NCBI RefSeq assembly: GCF_024399315.1
Contig: NZ_CP075170.1
Location: 3,782,001-3,846,000, forward strand
Reading direction: 5' to 3'
Length of the DNA: 64,000 bases
From: Chryseobacterium sp. MA9
Lineage (GTDB): Bacteria; Bacteroidota; Bacteroidia; Flavobacteriales; Weeksellaceae
Shown: positions 1-9,600 of the stretch, in pieces
How positions within the stretch are numbered: position 1 is the stretch's first letter
How the letters are laid out: every line of letters starts with the position of its first letter
The notes under the pieces: generated by a model
What the model was told of the DNA's origin: nothing
Databases searched by the model: none
What the model saw: only the letters and a program-made list of their open reading frames with translations
Program-made: the position numbers and the translations under genes

Positions 1-363
1 TGTTAGATGTTTTATGATCATAAAATGTTTTGAAGAAAAGTAAGGCTCTTCGTTCAATATTTTATCTAAATACTTTGGAGTAGTGAAAGTCATCCAATAT
101 TTTGCTTTGTTGGAAAACATAATAGTTACTTCTATTGCATCAGATTCAATATTTTCTATTGTATCATCTATGTTAATAGAAATTATTTCCGGTTGATTGT
201 ATAAGCTAAAATAAAATTGTGAATACCATTTCAGTCTTCCTTCATCATTCTGAACCCTTACATTTTCAGTATTTATTTCTTCAATAATATAAGATTTTCT
301 TTTCGTTAATTGTCCGGAATATACCCCAATACATTTACAGTAAATCTTATCCTTTATTTTCAT
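1..363 (-). CDS. Hypothetical protein, truncated by the window edge
   Basis: An open frame starts at ATG 363-361 and runs off the left edge of the window, giving 121 codons without a stop. The product begins MKIKDKIYCKCIGVYSG and is rich in Lys, Ile and Tyr, with a polar character and no signal peptide or membrane segment. It reads like a small soluble cytoplasmic protein with alternating beta-strand-like stretches. I do not recognise the family. It lies 72 bases downstream of aroQ on the same strand, so it could be cotranscribed with it. The uniform flavobacterial codon use and the absence of stops over 363 bases support it as a real gene, but its C-terminus is not visible. Confidence 0.6.
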   Translation of the reverse strand, partial: MKIKDKIYCKCIGVYSGQLTKRKSYIIEEINTENVRVQNDEGRLKWYSQFYFSLYNQPEIISINIDDTIENIESDAIEVTIMFSNKAKYWMTFTTPKYLDKILNEEPYFSSKHFMIIKHLT

Positions 364-435
364 AAATTATTCTTTTACTACCCATAATTATCTGTGAAAA
401 TCTTTGCGATCTGTAGGAAAAGTAAAAAATATAAA

Positions 436-843
436 TTACTTCAAGCTTAATATAGCCAATCTATACCCATCCATTCCAAAGCCAGATAAAACAGCATCAG
501 TATTAGCCGCTGTTACCGACTTCTGCCTGAATTCCTCTCTTTTATAAATATTACTGATGTGAACTTCTACTTTTGGTTTTCTGATGTTTTTTAAACAATC
601 AGCAATGGCATAAGAATAATGGGTGAAAGCTCCCGGATTAATCACTACGGCATCAAAGTCATCTTCCTGAAGTCTGTTAATGAGTTCTCCTTCAATATTC
701 GACTGATAATATTTTAATTCATGAGATTGAAACTCGGATTTTAAAATTTCCAAATAGCTTTCCATAGAAACATTCCCATAGATTTCAGGTTCTCTAGTGC
801 CTAACAGATTGAGGTTGGGCCCGTTTATTATTAAAACTTTCAT
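436..843 (-). CDS. aroQ: 3-dehydroquinate dehydratase, type II
   Basis: This is the type II dehydroquinase of the shikimate pathway, which dehydrates 3-dehydroquinate to 3-dehydroshikimate in the cytoplasm. The 135-residue length is close to the usual 140-150. The N-terminal motif INGPNLNLLGTREPEIYG is the family signature and includes the flexible active-site loop (Arg, Tyr). Further on, NPGAFTHYSYAIADCL and VEVHISNIYKREEFR carry the conserved Asn, His and substrate-binding segments. The ATG at 843-841 is the natural start because the signature begins seven residues later. It stands alone in front of a hypothetical gene, and no other aro gene is visible in the window. Confidence 0.96.
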   Translation of the reverse strand: MKVLIINGPNLNLLGTREPEIYGNVSMESYLEILKSEFQSHELKYYQSNIEGELINRLQEDDFDAVVINPGAFTHYSYAIADCLKNIRKPKVEVHISNIYKREEFRQKSVTAANTDAVLSGFGMDGYRLAILSLK

Positions 844-1041
844 ACTATAAAATTAAAAACTTTTTTTAATTAAATGATCAAAAATTTCCGCACAGATTAA
901 CGTTCGTTCAATTGTATTATTAATAATGATATTTGTCATGTTTGTTAAAATGATAATGGTTACAACTCCTTATAGTAGTGGCTTTTATTAAAAACTTATG
1001 TTAATTTTTGAAAAATTATCATGAAAAATTTATAAGTCTAC

Positions 1042-1072
1042 TTGTTTTGTGGACTAAAAGTTTTTAGCTTTG
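1042..1072 (+). promoter_or_regulatory. Bacteroidota-type promoter upstream of the SAM riboswitch
   Basis: TAGCTTTG at 1065-1072 matches the -7 consensus TAnnTTTG, and a TTG at 1042-1044 lies 20 bases upstream as a -33 element. The aptamer begins about 19 bases downstream, so a transcript from here would carry the whole riboswitch. Confidence 0.7.
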
Positions 1073-1090
1073 CAAACATATTTCGATCGG

Positions 1091-1185
1091 CTTATAAAGA
1101 AAGATGGAGGGAACTGACCCAATGAAATCTTGACAACCTACCCATGGGGCAAGGTGTTACGTTCAGCCTTTTTAGGAAAAATAAG
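1091..1185 (+). promoter_or_regulatory. SAM-I (S-box) riboswitch aptamer
   Basis: The segment has the conserved S-box core in order: a P1 5' strand CTTAT (1091-1095), the block GATGGAGGGAACTGACCCAA (1103-1122), ATGAAATCTTGACAACC (1122-1138), the AAGGTG block (1151-1156) and a P1 3' strand ATAAG (1181-1185) that closes the aptamer. These are the hallmarks of the class that binds S-adenosylmethionine. It sits between a TAnnTTTG promoter and the SusC gene, so the SusCD pair should be repressed when SAM, and hence methionine, is plentiful. A covariance-model search would settle the class. Confidence 0.88.
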
Positions 1186-1191
1186 CATTTG

Positions 1192-1260
1192 GTTTATCGT
1201 ATTTATCGATGCCCTTTGCTAATTTTTCTGCAAAGGGAAAAATTTTAATATATGATAAAC
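1192..1260 (+). promoter_or_regulatory. Putative expression platform of the SAM riboswitch
   Basis: Two nested helices are visible. GTTTATCGTAT (1192-1202) can pair over 11 bp, with one G-U, with ATATGATAAAC (1250-1260). Inside it CCCTTTGC (1212-1219) pairs with GCAAAGGG (1230-1237). The inner hairpin is followed by AAAAATTTT rather than a clean U-tract, so a classical terminator is not obvious. The outer helix would cover the region just 5' of the SusC start at 1271, which favours control of translation initiation. This is inference from base pairing only. Confidence 0.45.
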
Positions 1261-1270
1261 AAAATTGATT

Positions 1271-4204
1271 ATGATTAGCAATAATTTATTCACTTCTAAA
1301 GCTTGGATACCTCCGGTTGCTGCATTTTTTCTGGGTGTGACCAGCGTAAGTGCACAGAATTCCAAGCCGAAAAAAGATAGCCTTCATGAAAAAGAGATTG
1401 ATGAAGTAGTAGTTGTAGCTTACGGAAAAGCTAAAAGAAACAGCTATACTGGTTCTGTAGCTACAATTTCAAGTGATAAGATTAATAACAGACCTGTAAC
1501 CAATATTACCAAAGCATTGGAAGGACAGGTTGCAGGGATTCAAACGACAAGTGCATCAGGGCAGCCAGGTGCTGTTTCTACCATCCGAATCAGAGGGATT
1601 GGTTCAATAAGTGCTTCCAGTGATCCTTTATATGTAGTAGACGGAATCCCTTTTGACGGAAATCTGAACTCTATCAGTCCAAGTGATATTGAATCTATCA
1701 GTGTTCTGAAAGATGCTACAGCAAGTGCTTTGTATGGATCAAGAGGAGCAAATGGGATTATCATTATTACCACAAAATCAGGTAAAAAAGGGGAAGCAAA
1801 AGTTAATTTTAATATAAGCCAGGGATTTTCTGGAAGAGCCGTAAAAGATTATGAACAGGTAAATACAGACCAATACTTTCAGTTATATTGGGAAGCATTG
1901 AGAAACGGATATCAATCCGGAAAAGTTTCTTCACAACAGGCTGCTCAGATGGCAACAGACAATCTTGTTTCTACACTTGGAATTAACCCATATGGAACTG
2001 CTTATCCAAAACCAGTAGGAACAGATGGAAAATTATTACCTGGTGCATCAGCACTTTGGAATGATGACTGGAGAGATATTTTGCAGAGAGTTGCTTCAAG
2101 AAATCAGGTAGATCTTGATATCAGTGGCGGAAGTGAAAAGAGTAATTATTTCTTTTCATTAGGTTACCTGGATGATAAAGGGATGGCTATTGAATCAGGA
2201 TATAAAAGATACAATACGCGATTAAAGATCAACTCTGAAGTGAAAAAATGGCTGAATGTTGGGGTAAACTTAAATTATACAAACAGTATTCAGCAAGCTC
2301 CTACTTCTTCAGATTCTAAGGCGAGCAACATCATCAACGCAGCAAGATTTATTCCTTCCTTCTATCCTTATTATGAAAGAAATGAAGATGGAACTTATAT
2401 TTTGGATGCAGACGGAAACCCGATTTATGATTTTGGAAAGTACAGACCTACCAATGCACTACAGAATCAGAATGCCGCAGCAACACTGCCATTAGACAAA
2501 AATGAAAATAAAGAAGATAATTTCTCCGGAAAAGGATTCATGGAATTTATTTTCTTACCGGAACTGAAATTCAAGACAAGTTTTTCTGTTGATTTAGTGA
2601 ATTATAATGGACATTATTATTCAAATCCATTGCTGGGACAAGGTGCGGAGATTGGAGGTTCGGTAACGAAAACAAATACCAGAACACTTTCTTACACCAC
2701 CAGTAATATTCTTACTTATGATAAGAAATTTGGAAAACATCATGTAAATGCTTTAGCAGGGCATGAATTCTATAAATATGACTATCAGACTATTTCCGGA
2801 ACAAGAAGCCAGTTTTCTCTGCCTTATTATTATGAACCTGATGCTGCTTCTTTATTGGGAAGTTTCAGTGGGAACAGTAATAAATTAAGTCTATTAAGTT
2901 TCCTTGGGAAAGTAGAGTATGATTATAACAATACTTACTTCTTATCTGCATCAGGAAGAGCAGACAGTTCTTCGAGATTTGCAAAGGACAACAGATGGGG
3001 AAGATTCTGGTCAGTAGGAGGTTCGTGGAAGATTTCAAACGAGGAATTTGTTAAAAGTTTGAATGTTTTCAATCAATTGACATTACGCGCCAGCTACGGA
3101 GGCCAAGGGAATGACAAATTACTTAGACCCAACGGCCAGCCGCTTTATTATGCGTATCAGGAGTTGTACAGATTTATCAGTCTTGGTGGAGAACCGGGAA
3201 CAACGCTTGAAAAAACATCTACCAATAATGTAAAGTGGGAGACCAACCTTAATTTAAATGTAGGATTGGAATTTGCCATTCTGAATAACAGAATTAAAGG
3301 AAATATCGAATACTTCAAAAGAAAAAGCCAGGACCTTCTGTTTAATATGCCGGTTGCTCCATCATTGGGAATCAGTGATTACCCTGCCAATATCGGAACC
3401 ATTCAGAATACAGGATTTGAATTTTCACTATTTACAACGCCAGTTAAGAATGATGATTTCCAATGGAATGTGGATGTTAACCTGAGCACTTTAAACAATA
3501 AAGTAACCAAATTACCTGGAGGTTCTCTTGTGGTAGGAACTAAGTTATTAACAGTAGGAGGTTCCGTATATGATTTCTTTATTCCGGAATGGGCTGGGGT
3601 AGATCCAAGCAATGGAAAACCATTGTGGAAAACGGTTTCTACAGATGCCAGCGGAAACTCAGTGGAAGGAACTACTTCAGAATATTCCAAAGCAACAAAG
3701 TTGTTGCAAGGTTCTGCATTGCCTAAGCTGACAGGAGGAATCAGTACAAGTATCAATTACAAGAATTTCGATTTTTCAGGATTACTGACATTCAAAATCG
3801 GAGGGAAGATTTTGGATACCGACTATACCTCCATCATGCATAACGGAAGTGCGGGAGGACGTGCATGGAGTGCGGAAATGCTGAACAGATGGACTCCGGA
3901 AAACCCTAATACAGATGTTCCGGGATTGAGTACAACAACGAATAACTGGACGTCAACATCTTCAAGATTTCTGTATTCCGGAACGTATGCAAGGCTTAAA
4001 AATGTAAGCTTAGGATACACACTTCCTGAAGATTATTTTGAGAAAATAGGGCTTAAAAAATTCAGAATTTATATCCAGGCAGAGAACCTTCTGACATTCT
4101 ATAAACATAAAGGAATGGATCCTGAACAGGCTTTGGATGGAACAACGTATTACAGATATCCTGCAATGAGAACGATCACTTTTGGTCTTCAGGCAACACT
4201 TTAA
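1271..4204 (+). CDS. SusC/RagA-family TonB-dependent outer-membrane transporter
   Basis: This is a large TonB-dependent outer-membrane channel of the SusC/RagA family that would import a substrate captured by its SusD partner. I place the start at ATG 1271 (977 residues); a TTG two codons upstream is possible. A signal peptide covers roughly residues 1-28 and ends VSA-Q. A TonB-box-like DEVVVVAYG follows at about 44, then the plug (RIRGIGS, PLYVVDGIPF, SVLKDATASALYGSRGANG) and a C-terminal 22-strand barrel ending in FGLQATL. The N-terminal carboxypeptidase-like domain of many SusC proteins is missing. The SusD gene follows 17 bases later. Control by a SAM-I riboswitch suggests a methionine- or sulfur-related substrate, but the sequence itself does not identify the ligand. 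Confidence 0.95.
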   Translation: MISNNLFTSKAWIPPVAAFFLGVTSVSAQNSKPKKDSLHEKEIDEVVVVAYGKAKRNSYTGSVATISSDKINNRPVTNITKALEGQVAGIQTTSASGQPGAVSTIRIRGIGSISASSDPLYVVDGIPFDGNLNSISPSDIESISVLKDATASALYGSRGANGIIIITTKSGKKGEAKVNFNISQGFSGRAVKDYEQVNTDQYFQLYWEALRNGYQSGKVSSQQAAQMATDNLVSTLGINPYGTAYPKPVGTDGKLLPGASALWNDDWRDILQRVASRNQVDLDISGGSEKSNYFFSLGYLDDKGMAIESGYKRYNTRLKINSEVKKWLNVGVNLNYTNSIQQAPTSSDSKASNIINAARFIPSFYPYYERNEDGTYILDADGNPIYDFGKYRPTNALQNQNAAATLPLDKNENKEDNFSGKGFMEFIFLPELKFKTSFSVDLVNYNGHYYSNPLLGQGAEIGGSVTKTNTRTLSYTTSNILTYDKKFGKHHVNALAGHEFYKYDYQTISGTRSQFSLPYYYEPDAASLLGSFSGNSNKLSLLSFLGKVEYDYNNTYFLSASGRADSSSRFAKDNRWGRFWSVGGSWKISNEEFVKSLNVFNQLTLRASYGGQGNDKLLRPNGQPLYYAYQELYRFISLGGEPGTTLEKTSTNNVKWETNLNLNVGLEFAILNNRIKGNIEYFKRKSQDLLFNMPVAPSLGISDYPANIGTIQNTGFEFSLFTTPVKNDDFQWNVDVNLSTLNNKVTKLPGGSLVVGTKLLTVGGSVYDFFIPEWAGVDPSNGKPLWKTVSTDASGNSVEGTTSEYSKATKLLQGSALPKLTGGISTSINYKNFDFSGLLTFKIGGKILDTDYTSIMHNGSAGGRAWSAEMLNRWTPENPNTDVPGLSTTTNNWTSTSSRFLYSGTYARLKNVSLGYTLPEDYFEKIGLKKFRIYIQAENLLTFYKHKGMDPEQALDGTTYYRYPAMRTITFGLQATL

Positions 4205-4221
4205 CCTTTAAAATTGAAACA

Positions 4222-5715
4222 ATGAAAAAATTAAAATATCTATCGTTTGCTCTTATCGGATTTTTAGCGTTGACAAGCTGTGAGAATGATCTTGATACAG
4301 CGCCAACTGATCAGGCTAATAGTGTAGAGGTTTTTAAAACAGTTGAAAGTGCAGAAACAGTTGTGAACGGTACCTGGGCAAAATTTAATAATGACGGAAC
4401 AACATATGCCAATATCGGCTATTCTACTGTTTTAAGAGCCAGTGATGCGATGGGAAGTGATGTGGCAGTTCTGACTAATAAATATGGTTTTGCTTCCACT
4501 TATGCCTTCACAGAGATGGTGAACAGTACAGCAAGCCGACCGTTGTTTATCTGGACTATGTTGTATTCCACTATCAATAATATGAATAATGTGATTACAA
4601 GAATTGACGGGACAGAAGGCAGTCAGGAGAAAAAGAATCAGGTGAAAGGTCAGGCAAAAGCATTACGCGCTTTCTGTTATTTGAATCTTGCGAGTTTTTA
4701 TCAGTTCAGTTACCTGAAAGACAAGTCAGCTTTAACGGCTCCAATTTATACCGAACCTTCCACAACAAGCACAGTAGGGAAGAAAAGAGCAAGTCTTGAA
4801 GAGATCTATACTTTGATTAAAAGCGATCTTACTGATGCTGATAACCTGCTGAAAAGTTATACAAGAAACAATAAGGATAAGATCAACCGTGCTGTAGTGA
4901 ACGGGCTTTTAGCAAGAACTTATCTGAATACAGGTGAATGGAGTAAAGCTTCAGCATCTGCGAAAATTGCAAGAGAAGGTTTCCCTTTGATGGCCCCGGA
5001 GAAATATAAAGATGGCTTCAATGATATAAACAATGCTGAATGGATCTGGGGACACGGTCAGACACAGGAACAGTCTGATGAAAGTTATGCCTTCCATTAT
5101 CTGGATGTTTCTTCATCAGGAAGTTATTATTACAGTTTTATGGCGGATCCTTATTTTAAAGATCTTTTTGATACCAATGATATCAGATACCAGTTGTTTT
5201 CATGGGACGGGCAGAAAGGAAGAGAAGGATTGCTGAGGTATGCTAAGTTTAAATTTAAGCCAACCCTTATTGCTGATATTGTTTACATGAGAGCTGCGGA
5301 AATGTATCTGATTGAAGCTGAAGCTGAAGCGAGAAACGGAAATGTTTCTCAGGCAGTCGCAGTATTGAATCAGTTGAAATCTGCCAGAAATGCTAATATT
5401 TATTCTGGATCATTGTCACAGAATGCTGTGCTAGATGCAGTTTTGATTGAAAGAAGAAAAGAATTATTCGGAGAAGGATTCTCCCTTTCAGATATTATCA
5501 GAACGCAGGGAACAGTAGTAAGAAAACCATTTGTAGATGCAGATGGTAAACCTATAAAAGTTCAGATCACTACACCGGACGGTACCGTGAAAACTGTAGA
5601 CGGTAAAGGACATTCTGTTCTTGATTTCCCAGATAAATCTGCTTTTGTACCCAACAGTAACTATTATTTATTCAGTATTCCACAGAGAGAGTCTGAGAAT
5701 AACCCGAATTTATAA
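4222..5715 (+). CDS. SusD/RagB-family surface lipoprotein
   Basis: This is the substrate-binding lipoprotein that caps the SusC channel on the cell surface. The signal peptide ends in a lipobox LTSC with Cys20, followed by ENDLDTAPTDQ. The N-terminal half has the helical TPR-like SusD fold (KGQAKALRAFCYLNLASFY, AVVNGLLARTYLNTGEWSKA). The C-terminal half has the typical VYMRAAEMYLIEAEAEARNG and IERRKELFGEGFSLSDIIR motifs. At 497 residues it is of normal size. It lies 17 bases behind the SusC gene under the same SAM riboswitch, and two hairpins close the unit. No glycosidase, peptidase or regulator accompanies the pair, so a small molecule is more likely than a glycan. Confidence 0.94.
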   Translation: MKKLKYLSFALIGFLALTSCENDLDTAPTDQANSVEVFKTVESAETVVNGTWAKFNNDGTTYANIGYSTVLRASDAMGSDVAVLTNKYGFASTYAFTEMVNSTASRPLFIWTMLYSTINNMNNVITRIDGTEGSQEKKNQVKGQAKALRAFCYLNLASFYQFSYLKDKSALTAPIYTEPSTTSTVGKKRASLEEIYTLIKSDLTDADNLLKSYTRNNKDKINRAVVNGLLARTYLNTGEWSKASASAKIAREGFPLMAPEKYKDGFNDINNAEWIWGHGQTQEQSDESYAFHYLDVSSSGSYYYSFMADPYFKDLFDTNDIRYQLFSWDGQKGREGLLRYAKFKFKPTLIADIVYMRAAEMYLIEAEAEARNGNVSQAVAVLNQLKSARNANIYSGSLSQNAVLDAVLIERRKELFGEGFSLSDIIRTQGTVVRKPFVDADGKPIKVQITTPDGTVKTVDGKGHSVLDFPDKSAFVPNSNYYLFSIPQRESENNPNL

Positions 5716-5750
5716 GGAGACATACTTATAATTAGATTTGATTTTTTTAG

Positions 5751-5774
5751 CCACTGCGATTGCGGTGGTTTTTT
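5751..5774 (+). terminator. Rho-independent terminator of the SusCD operon
   Basis: CCACTGCG pairs with TGCGGTGG (two G-U pairs, two-base loop) and is followed by TTTTTT. It lies 35 bases after the SusD stop. Confidence 0.75.
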
Positions 5775-5780
5775 AATAAA

Positions 5781-5811
5781 AACCCGTTGCTAAAAAAGCA
5801 ACGGGTTTGTT
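5781..5811. terminator. Bidirectional terminator hairpin
   Basis: AACCCGTTGC (5781-5790) pairs perfectly with GCAACGGGTT (5798-5807). T-rich sequence follows on both strands, so it can end the SusCD transcript and the opposing lipoprotein transcript. Confidence 0.8.
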
Positions 5812-5840
5812 TTAAAGAATAATTTGTTACAATGGTTATA

Positions 5841-6278
5841 CTATTTGTCAGAAATACCAAGGTCTCTAAGAGCTACTATACATCCTATATCTTTCAGTTT
5901 AGCTCCTTTTTTCAAATAAAATAAGACATATTCCTTTTCGCCCTTATTCAACTTATTAAAAAGGGATAGATCATAATGTTGAGTCCCTGGAGCTTGTTTC
6001 AGTCCAATTATTTGTACAAAGATCTCATGACAGGCATCTCCGTTATTATATTTATCTGCCATTACAATTGAGTAGGGTAAAGTTTCATTACGAAATGGTG
6101 AGTTAAGATAATATAACGTTAGTTGTTTGTAAGCATCAATATTGCCATTCATCAGAATCTCTTTTTTATATTTTTCTATTGAGATATCCTTAGGTTTATT
6201 TTGTTCTTTTTCCTTTGAACAGCAGATGAAGAACAAAAATAAGATTAGTGCGGTTTTGTTTAAATGTTTGATTTTCAT
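5841..6278 (-). CDS. Small lipoprotein, last gene of the Rhs operon
   Basis: This is a 145-residue predicted lipoprotein. The hydrophobic N-terminus ends LFFICCSKEKE, so the lipidated residue is Cys19 or Cys20. The mature part has TPR/Sel1-like character (MNGNIDAYKQLTLYYLNSP, a cluster around DACHEIFVQIIGL and KGEKEYVLFYLKKGAKL). I do not recognise a named family. It lies 26 bases downstream of another small lipoprotein, behind the giant Rhs gene, on the same strand. Small genes in this position are often immunity proteins for an Rhs C-terminal toxin. That role is inferred from position only. Confidence 0.65.
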   Translation of the reverse strand: MKIKHLNKTALILFLFFICCSKEKEQNKPKDISIEKYKKEILMNGNIDAYKQLTLYYLNSPFRNETLPYSIVMADKYNNGDACHEIFVQIIGLKQAPGTQHYDLSLFNKLNKGEKEYVLFYLKKGAKLKDIGCIVALRDLGISDK

Positions 6279-6304
6279 TGTTTTTGATTAAATGAAAATA
6301 ATTA

Positions 6305-6670
6305 TTATTTCGTAATGTTTATATCTTCTAAGGATTTTTCTTTTATAATTTTTAAAAGACCTGTAAAAGATATTTCTTTGAGAATAGTATCTTTTTTGAT
6401 ATTTTGTATAAAATATTTCAGATTTTTCTTATTTATTTTTTGTGGATTCATAGAATAAGTTGTATCCATAGAAATTAATAAATAATCATTTTTAAATTTA
6501 CAATCGACTAATCCGCTATCAATAATTAGCTCATTATTTTTCAATAATCTATTCTGACTTCCTCCTTCATATAATACTTCATAACCTAAAGGTAATTTTT
6601 CAACTTTATCAGAATTGTTACAAGAAAATATCGTAAAAAATGTAATTGTTATAAAAATTAGATATTTCAT
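6305..6670 (-). CDS. Small lipoprotein directly behind the Rhs gene
   Basis: I start this gene at ATG 6670-6668, which gives 121 residues. That start puts a lipoprotein signal first (MKYLIFITITFFTIFSC, Cys17), whereas nine further upstream codons would overlap the Rhs stop. The gap to the Rhs stop codon is only four bases, so translation is probably coupled. The mature part is Lys- and Ile-rich and has no motif I recognise. Its tight coupling to the Rhs gene makes it the best immunity candidate in the operon, though a general accessory lipoprotein is equally possible. No enzymatic residues stand out. Confidence 0.7.
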   Translation of the reverse strand: MKYLIFITITFFTIFSCNNSDKVEKLPLGYEVLYEGGSQNRLLKNNELIIDSGLVDCKFKNDYLLISMDTTYSMNPQKINKKNLKYFIQNIKKDTILKEISFTGLLKIIKEKSLEDINITK

Positions 6671-6674
6671 ATAG

Positions 6675-9600
6675 TTAATATTTAGGTCCTCTTTCAAAAT
6701 TATATACTCTTGGTCTTATAGTATTTATACCTTTAAAATTTATTTGAAAATCGGTTCCTCCTTGGCCTGCGTACCATTTACCGACAACTGTAGCAGCGTT
6801 TCTAAAAGGACTATCCATAAATTTTCCATGTTGTTCAAAATTATAAGTGTCAGATAATATAGTTACCTTATTATTTCCAAGATATTTAACTGTAATATTT
6901 CCTAATACTCTACCATCACTTGATTTTATTAAAGTTTGAACATTATACGTTTTTCCTTTAATCCAGCCTTTTGTATCAACAAAATCTAAATCTATTTTTT
7001 TTGCATCTAATGTTACAGCTTGTCCCTTTCCTTTTCTATACCAATTGTTTGCTTCACCTAAGTCCATTTTTCCATCGCCATCTAAATCCCAAGATTCTTT
7101 CTTCTGCTGTGGTTCTTTTTGAGTGAATTCATTCCCAATTTTATGCATCCCATGATTAAACCCAGCAACAAAGCCACCAATTACAACTCCTTGCCAGAAG
7201 TTTCCTCCAGTAAGCTCAGAACCTACGCCACCTAAAATAGCACCAGAAGCAATCGTTCCTACTGCGCTGCTAGCAAATTTACCAGCAACAGCACTAAATG
7301 CCGATGCACCGTAGCTACCCAAAAGACCTGAAACAAAAGCGCTTTCAAAACCTTGTCCCTGTACTAAGGATATGATTCCCTGTGCTAAAGCATGTGCTGT
7401 TCCCTGTACTAAAATAGTTCCCAATTTCCCAAGCTCTGTTGCAATTTGGGTAGCAGTACCAGCCGAGGTGACAAATACAGTTCCTATGCCATAGGTAACA
7501 GCCGCAGAGGCAGCACCAAATAAGGTAGATTTAAAGAACTGTCCTAAATCCCAATTTTGCCCACTAATCGAAGTCATAATCGTATAGCTGAATGATGCTA
7601 CCATAGCTCCGATAATCACTGCTGACAAGAATGCAGATTCAACGATCCATTCTCCACTCGGGTCGTTAAACATCAATGGATTATTGAACACATACCCATA
7701 CTTATTGTAATTTTGGGTATTATAAGGATCCTGTATATTTTCATCTGCATTTAAGAACCTTCTTAATAACGGATCATACAGTCTCCCGTTCATGTGGATA
7801 ATGCCTACTTCTGCAAAATGTTCATGTGAAGTGTAACCTCTTTCTACTAATAACGAAGTGCTATCAATTATATTTTTATCGGTAATTATGGCTCCATTTC
7901 CTATTTGTAAATGTGTGAAGTTACCCCATGCATCAAAATGTCTCTGCTCCAGCTTGTTTCCAGCTTCATCACTGATCGCTAAGATACTGCCAATATAATC
8001 TTTGTGCAAGAATTTATAAGAACCTCCCGTTTCATTATAATTTTTAAGATAGATGATATTGCTTTCATAAGGATTTCCTCCGATATACAGGATATGCTTT
8101 TCTTTTCCGGTTGTATTATCTCTTACAATTTCATAGCTTCCATCCTCACTATAGAACTTGGTGAATTTCCCATCTCCGTCAATGCTGAAGTTACCTCCAT
8201 ACGTCACTCTTTGTCTCATGCTGGTCAAGCCATACTGGATGGCAACATCTCCTTTCATTCCATCAATGAAAACAGGGTCATTATTTTCATTATAAATAAT
8301 ACTTTGGATTAGGTCATTGTTATAATTCTGAGTTCCTGCTGCATTTAATGTCATTCCTGTTGACTGATAAATTTTAGCCGAATTTTCATACTTCATCGTT
8401 CCCACCTGATCGTTTTCCATGATCCTTCCTTTCACATCATAAATATTTCTGTTTGAAGAAGGTTTAATACCTGTTACAGGATTCGTCCAGTTGATGAGTC
8501 GGTTGTTGTCGTCATAATCAAAGGATTCTACAATATTGAAATCTCCTCCCGTTGTTCTACTATTCAATTCATTTTTTATGGCATTAAATGAATAGGAAAG
8601 TTGTAAAATACTTGGCTTAACAGCTGATGAATGATTGACGTTTGTTAAGAATCCATTTGTATCATAAGTATTGTTGATATCTGCTGCTCCCAGCTTTGCT
8701 TTTAAGGCTTGTCCTTTGGCATTGGTTTCCTTAAGTTCCCACAGGCTCTTACCTGTTATTTTGTCTTTTATTTGTGTAAGTTCTCCATTCCAAGCACTGT
8801 ACACATTTTCAATCTGAACCTTGGTAAGAACACCAGAAGAATAGAGTTGCTTCTCATAAGAAATTACCCTTGCTTTATCATCATAAGTAATTCCTTTCTG
8901 GATAAAGTATTTACCATTGCTACTTTCTGAAGATGAGAGTACTCTTCCCTGTGGATCGTAGGAAATGTTTGAGCTGTAAGCTTTTCCTTTGGAAGTTCCC
9001 CCTTTTGAAATTATTCTACCTTTATTATCATAAGCATAAGAGATTATCTTATTGGTTGCCTGCCCTCCATCTGTCGTAGAAATTTCTTTTTGAGAAATTA
9101 ATTGCCCTAAAGTATTATAAGTATATTCTTTCGTTCCTTTTGGACTTATTGTTTTCTTTGGCTGTCCGAAACCATCATATTCATATTTATATAATCCATT
9201 GGAAGGATCATTGAACTCTGATTTTCTTCCCCAAGAATCATATTTTGTGGTGACAATATTTTCTGCATACTGAGCTTTAATCTGTTCTCCGGCTGCATTA
9301 TAGGTGAAATTAATCGTTCCTCCTTTGTCTGTTGAAGAAACTGCCTTTCCTAAAGCATCAGTGGTTTTTGACGTTGTTCTTCCGTATCCATTCAATTCTT
9401 TAATAGTTGTAGTAAGTCCGGAAATAGAAGTCTCCATTTTCTTTCCATTGAATGCTGTAGCCGTTGCTTTGGCAGGGAATACAGAATCATCATAAGCAAT
9501 GAGATTCCACTGAGAAGCACTTTGTCCTTCAAAATAAGGTTCTGATTCTTTAATTTTCCTTCCTAAAACATCATACTGAGTCTCTTGGGAAACATATTGT

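Noticed and set aside
1252..1278. An eight-codon upstream ORF (MINKIDYD) overlapping the SusC start
   Set aside because: It is too short to support and lies in the riboswitch expression platform; it may be a decoy ATG at most.
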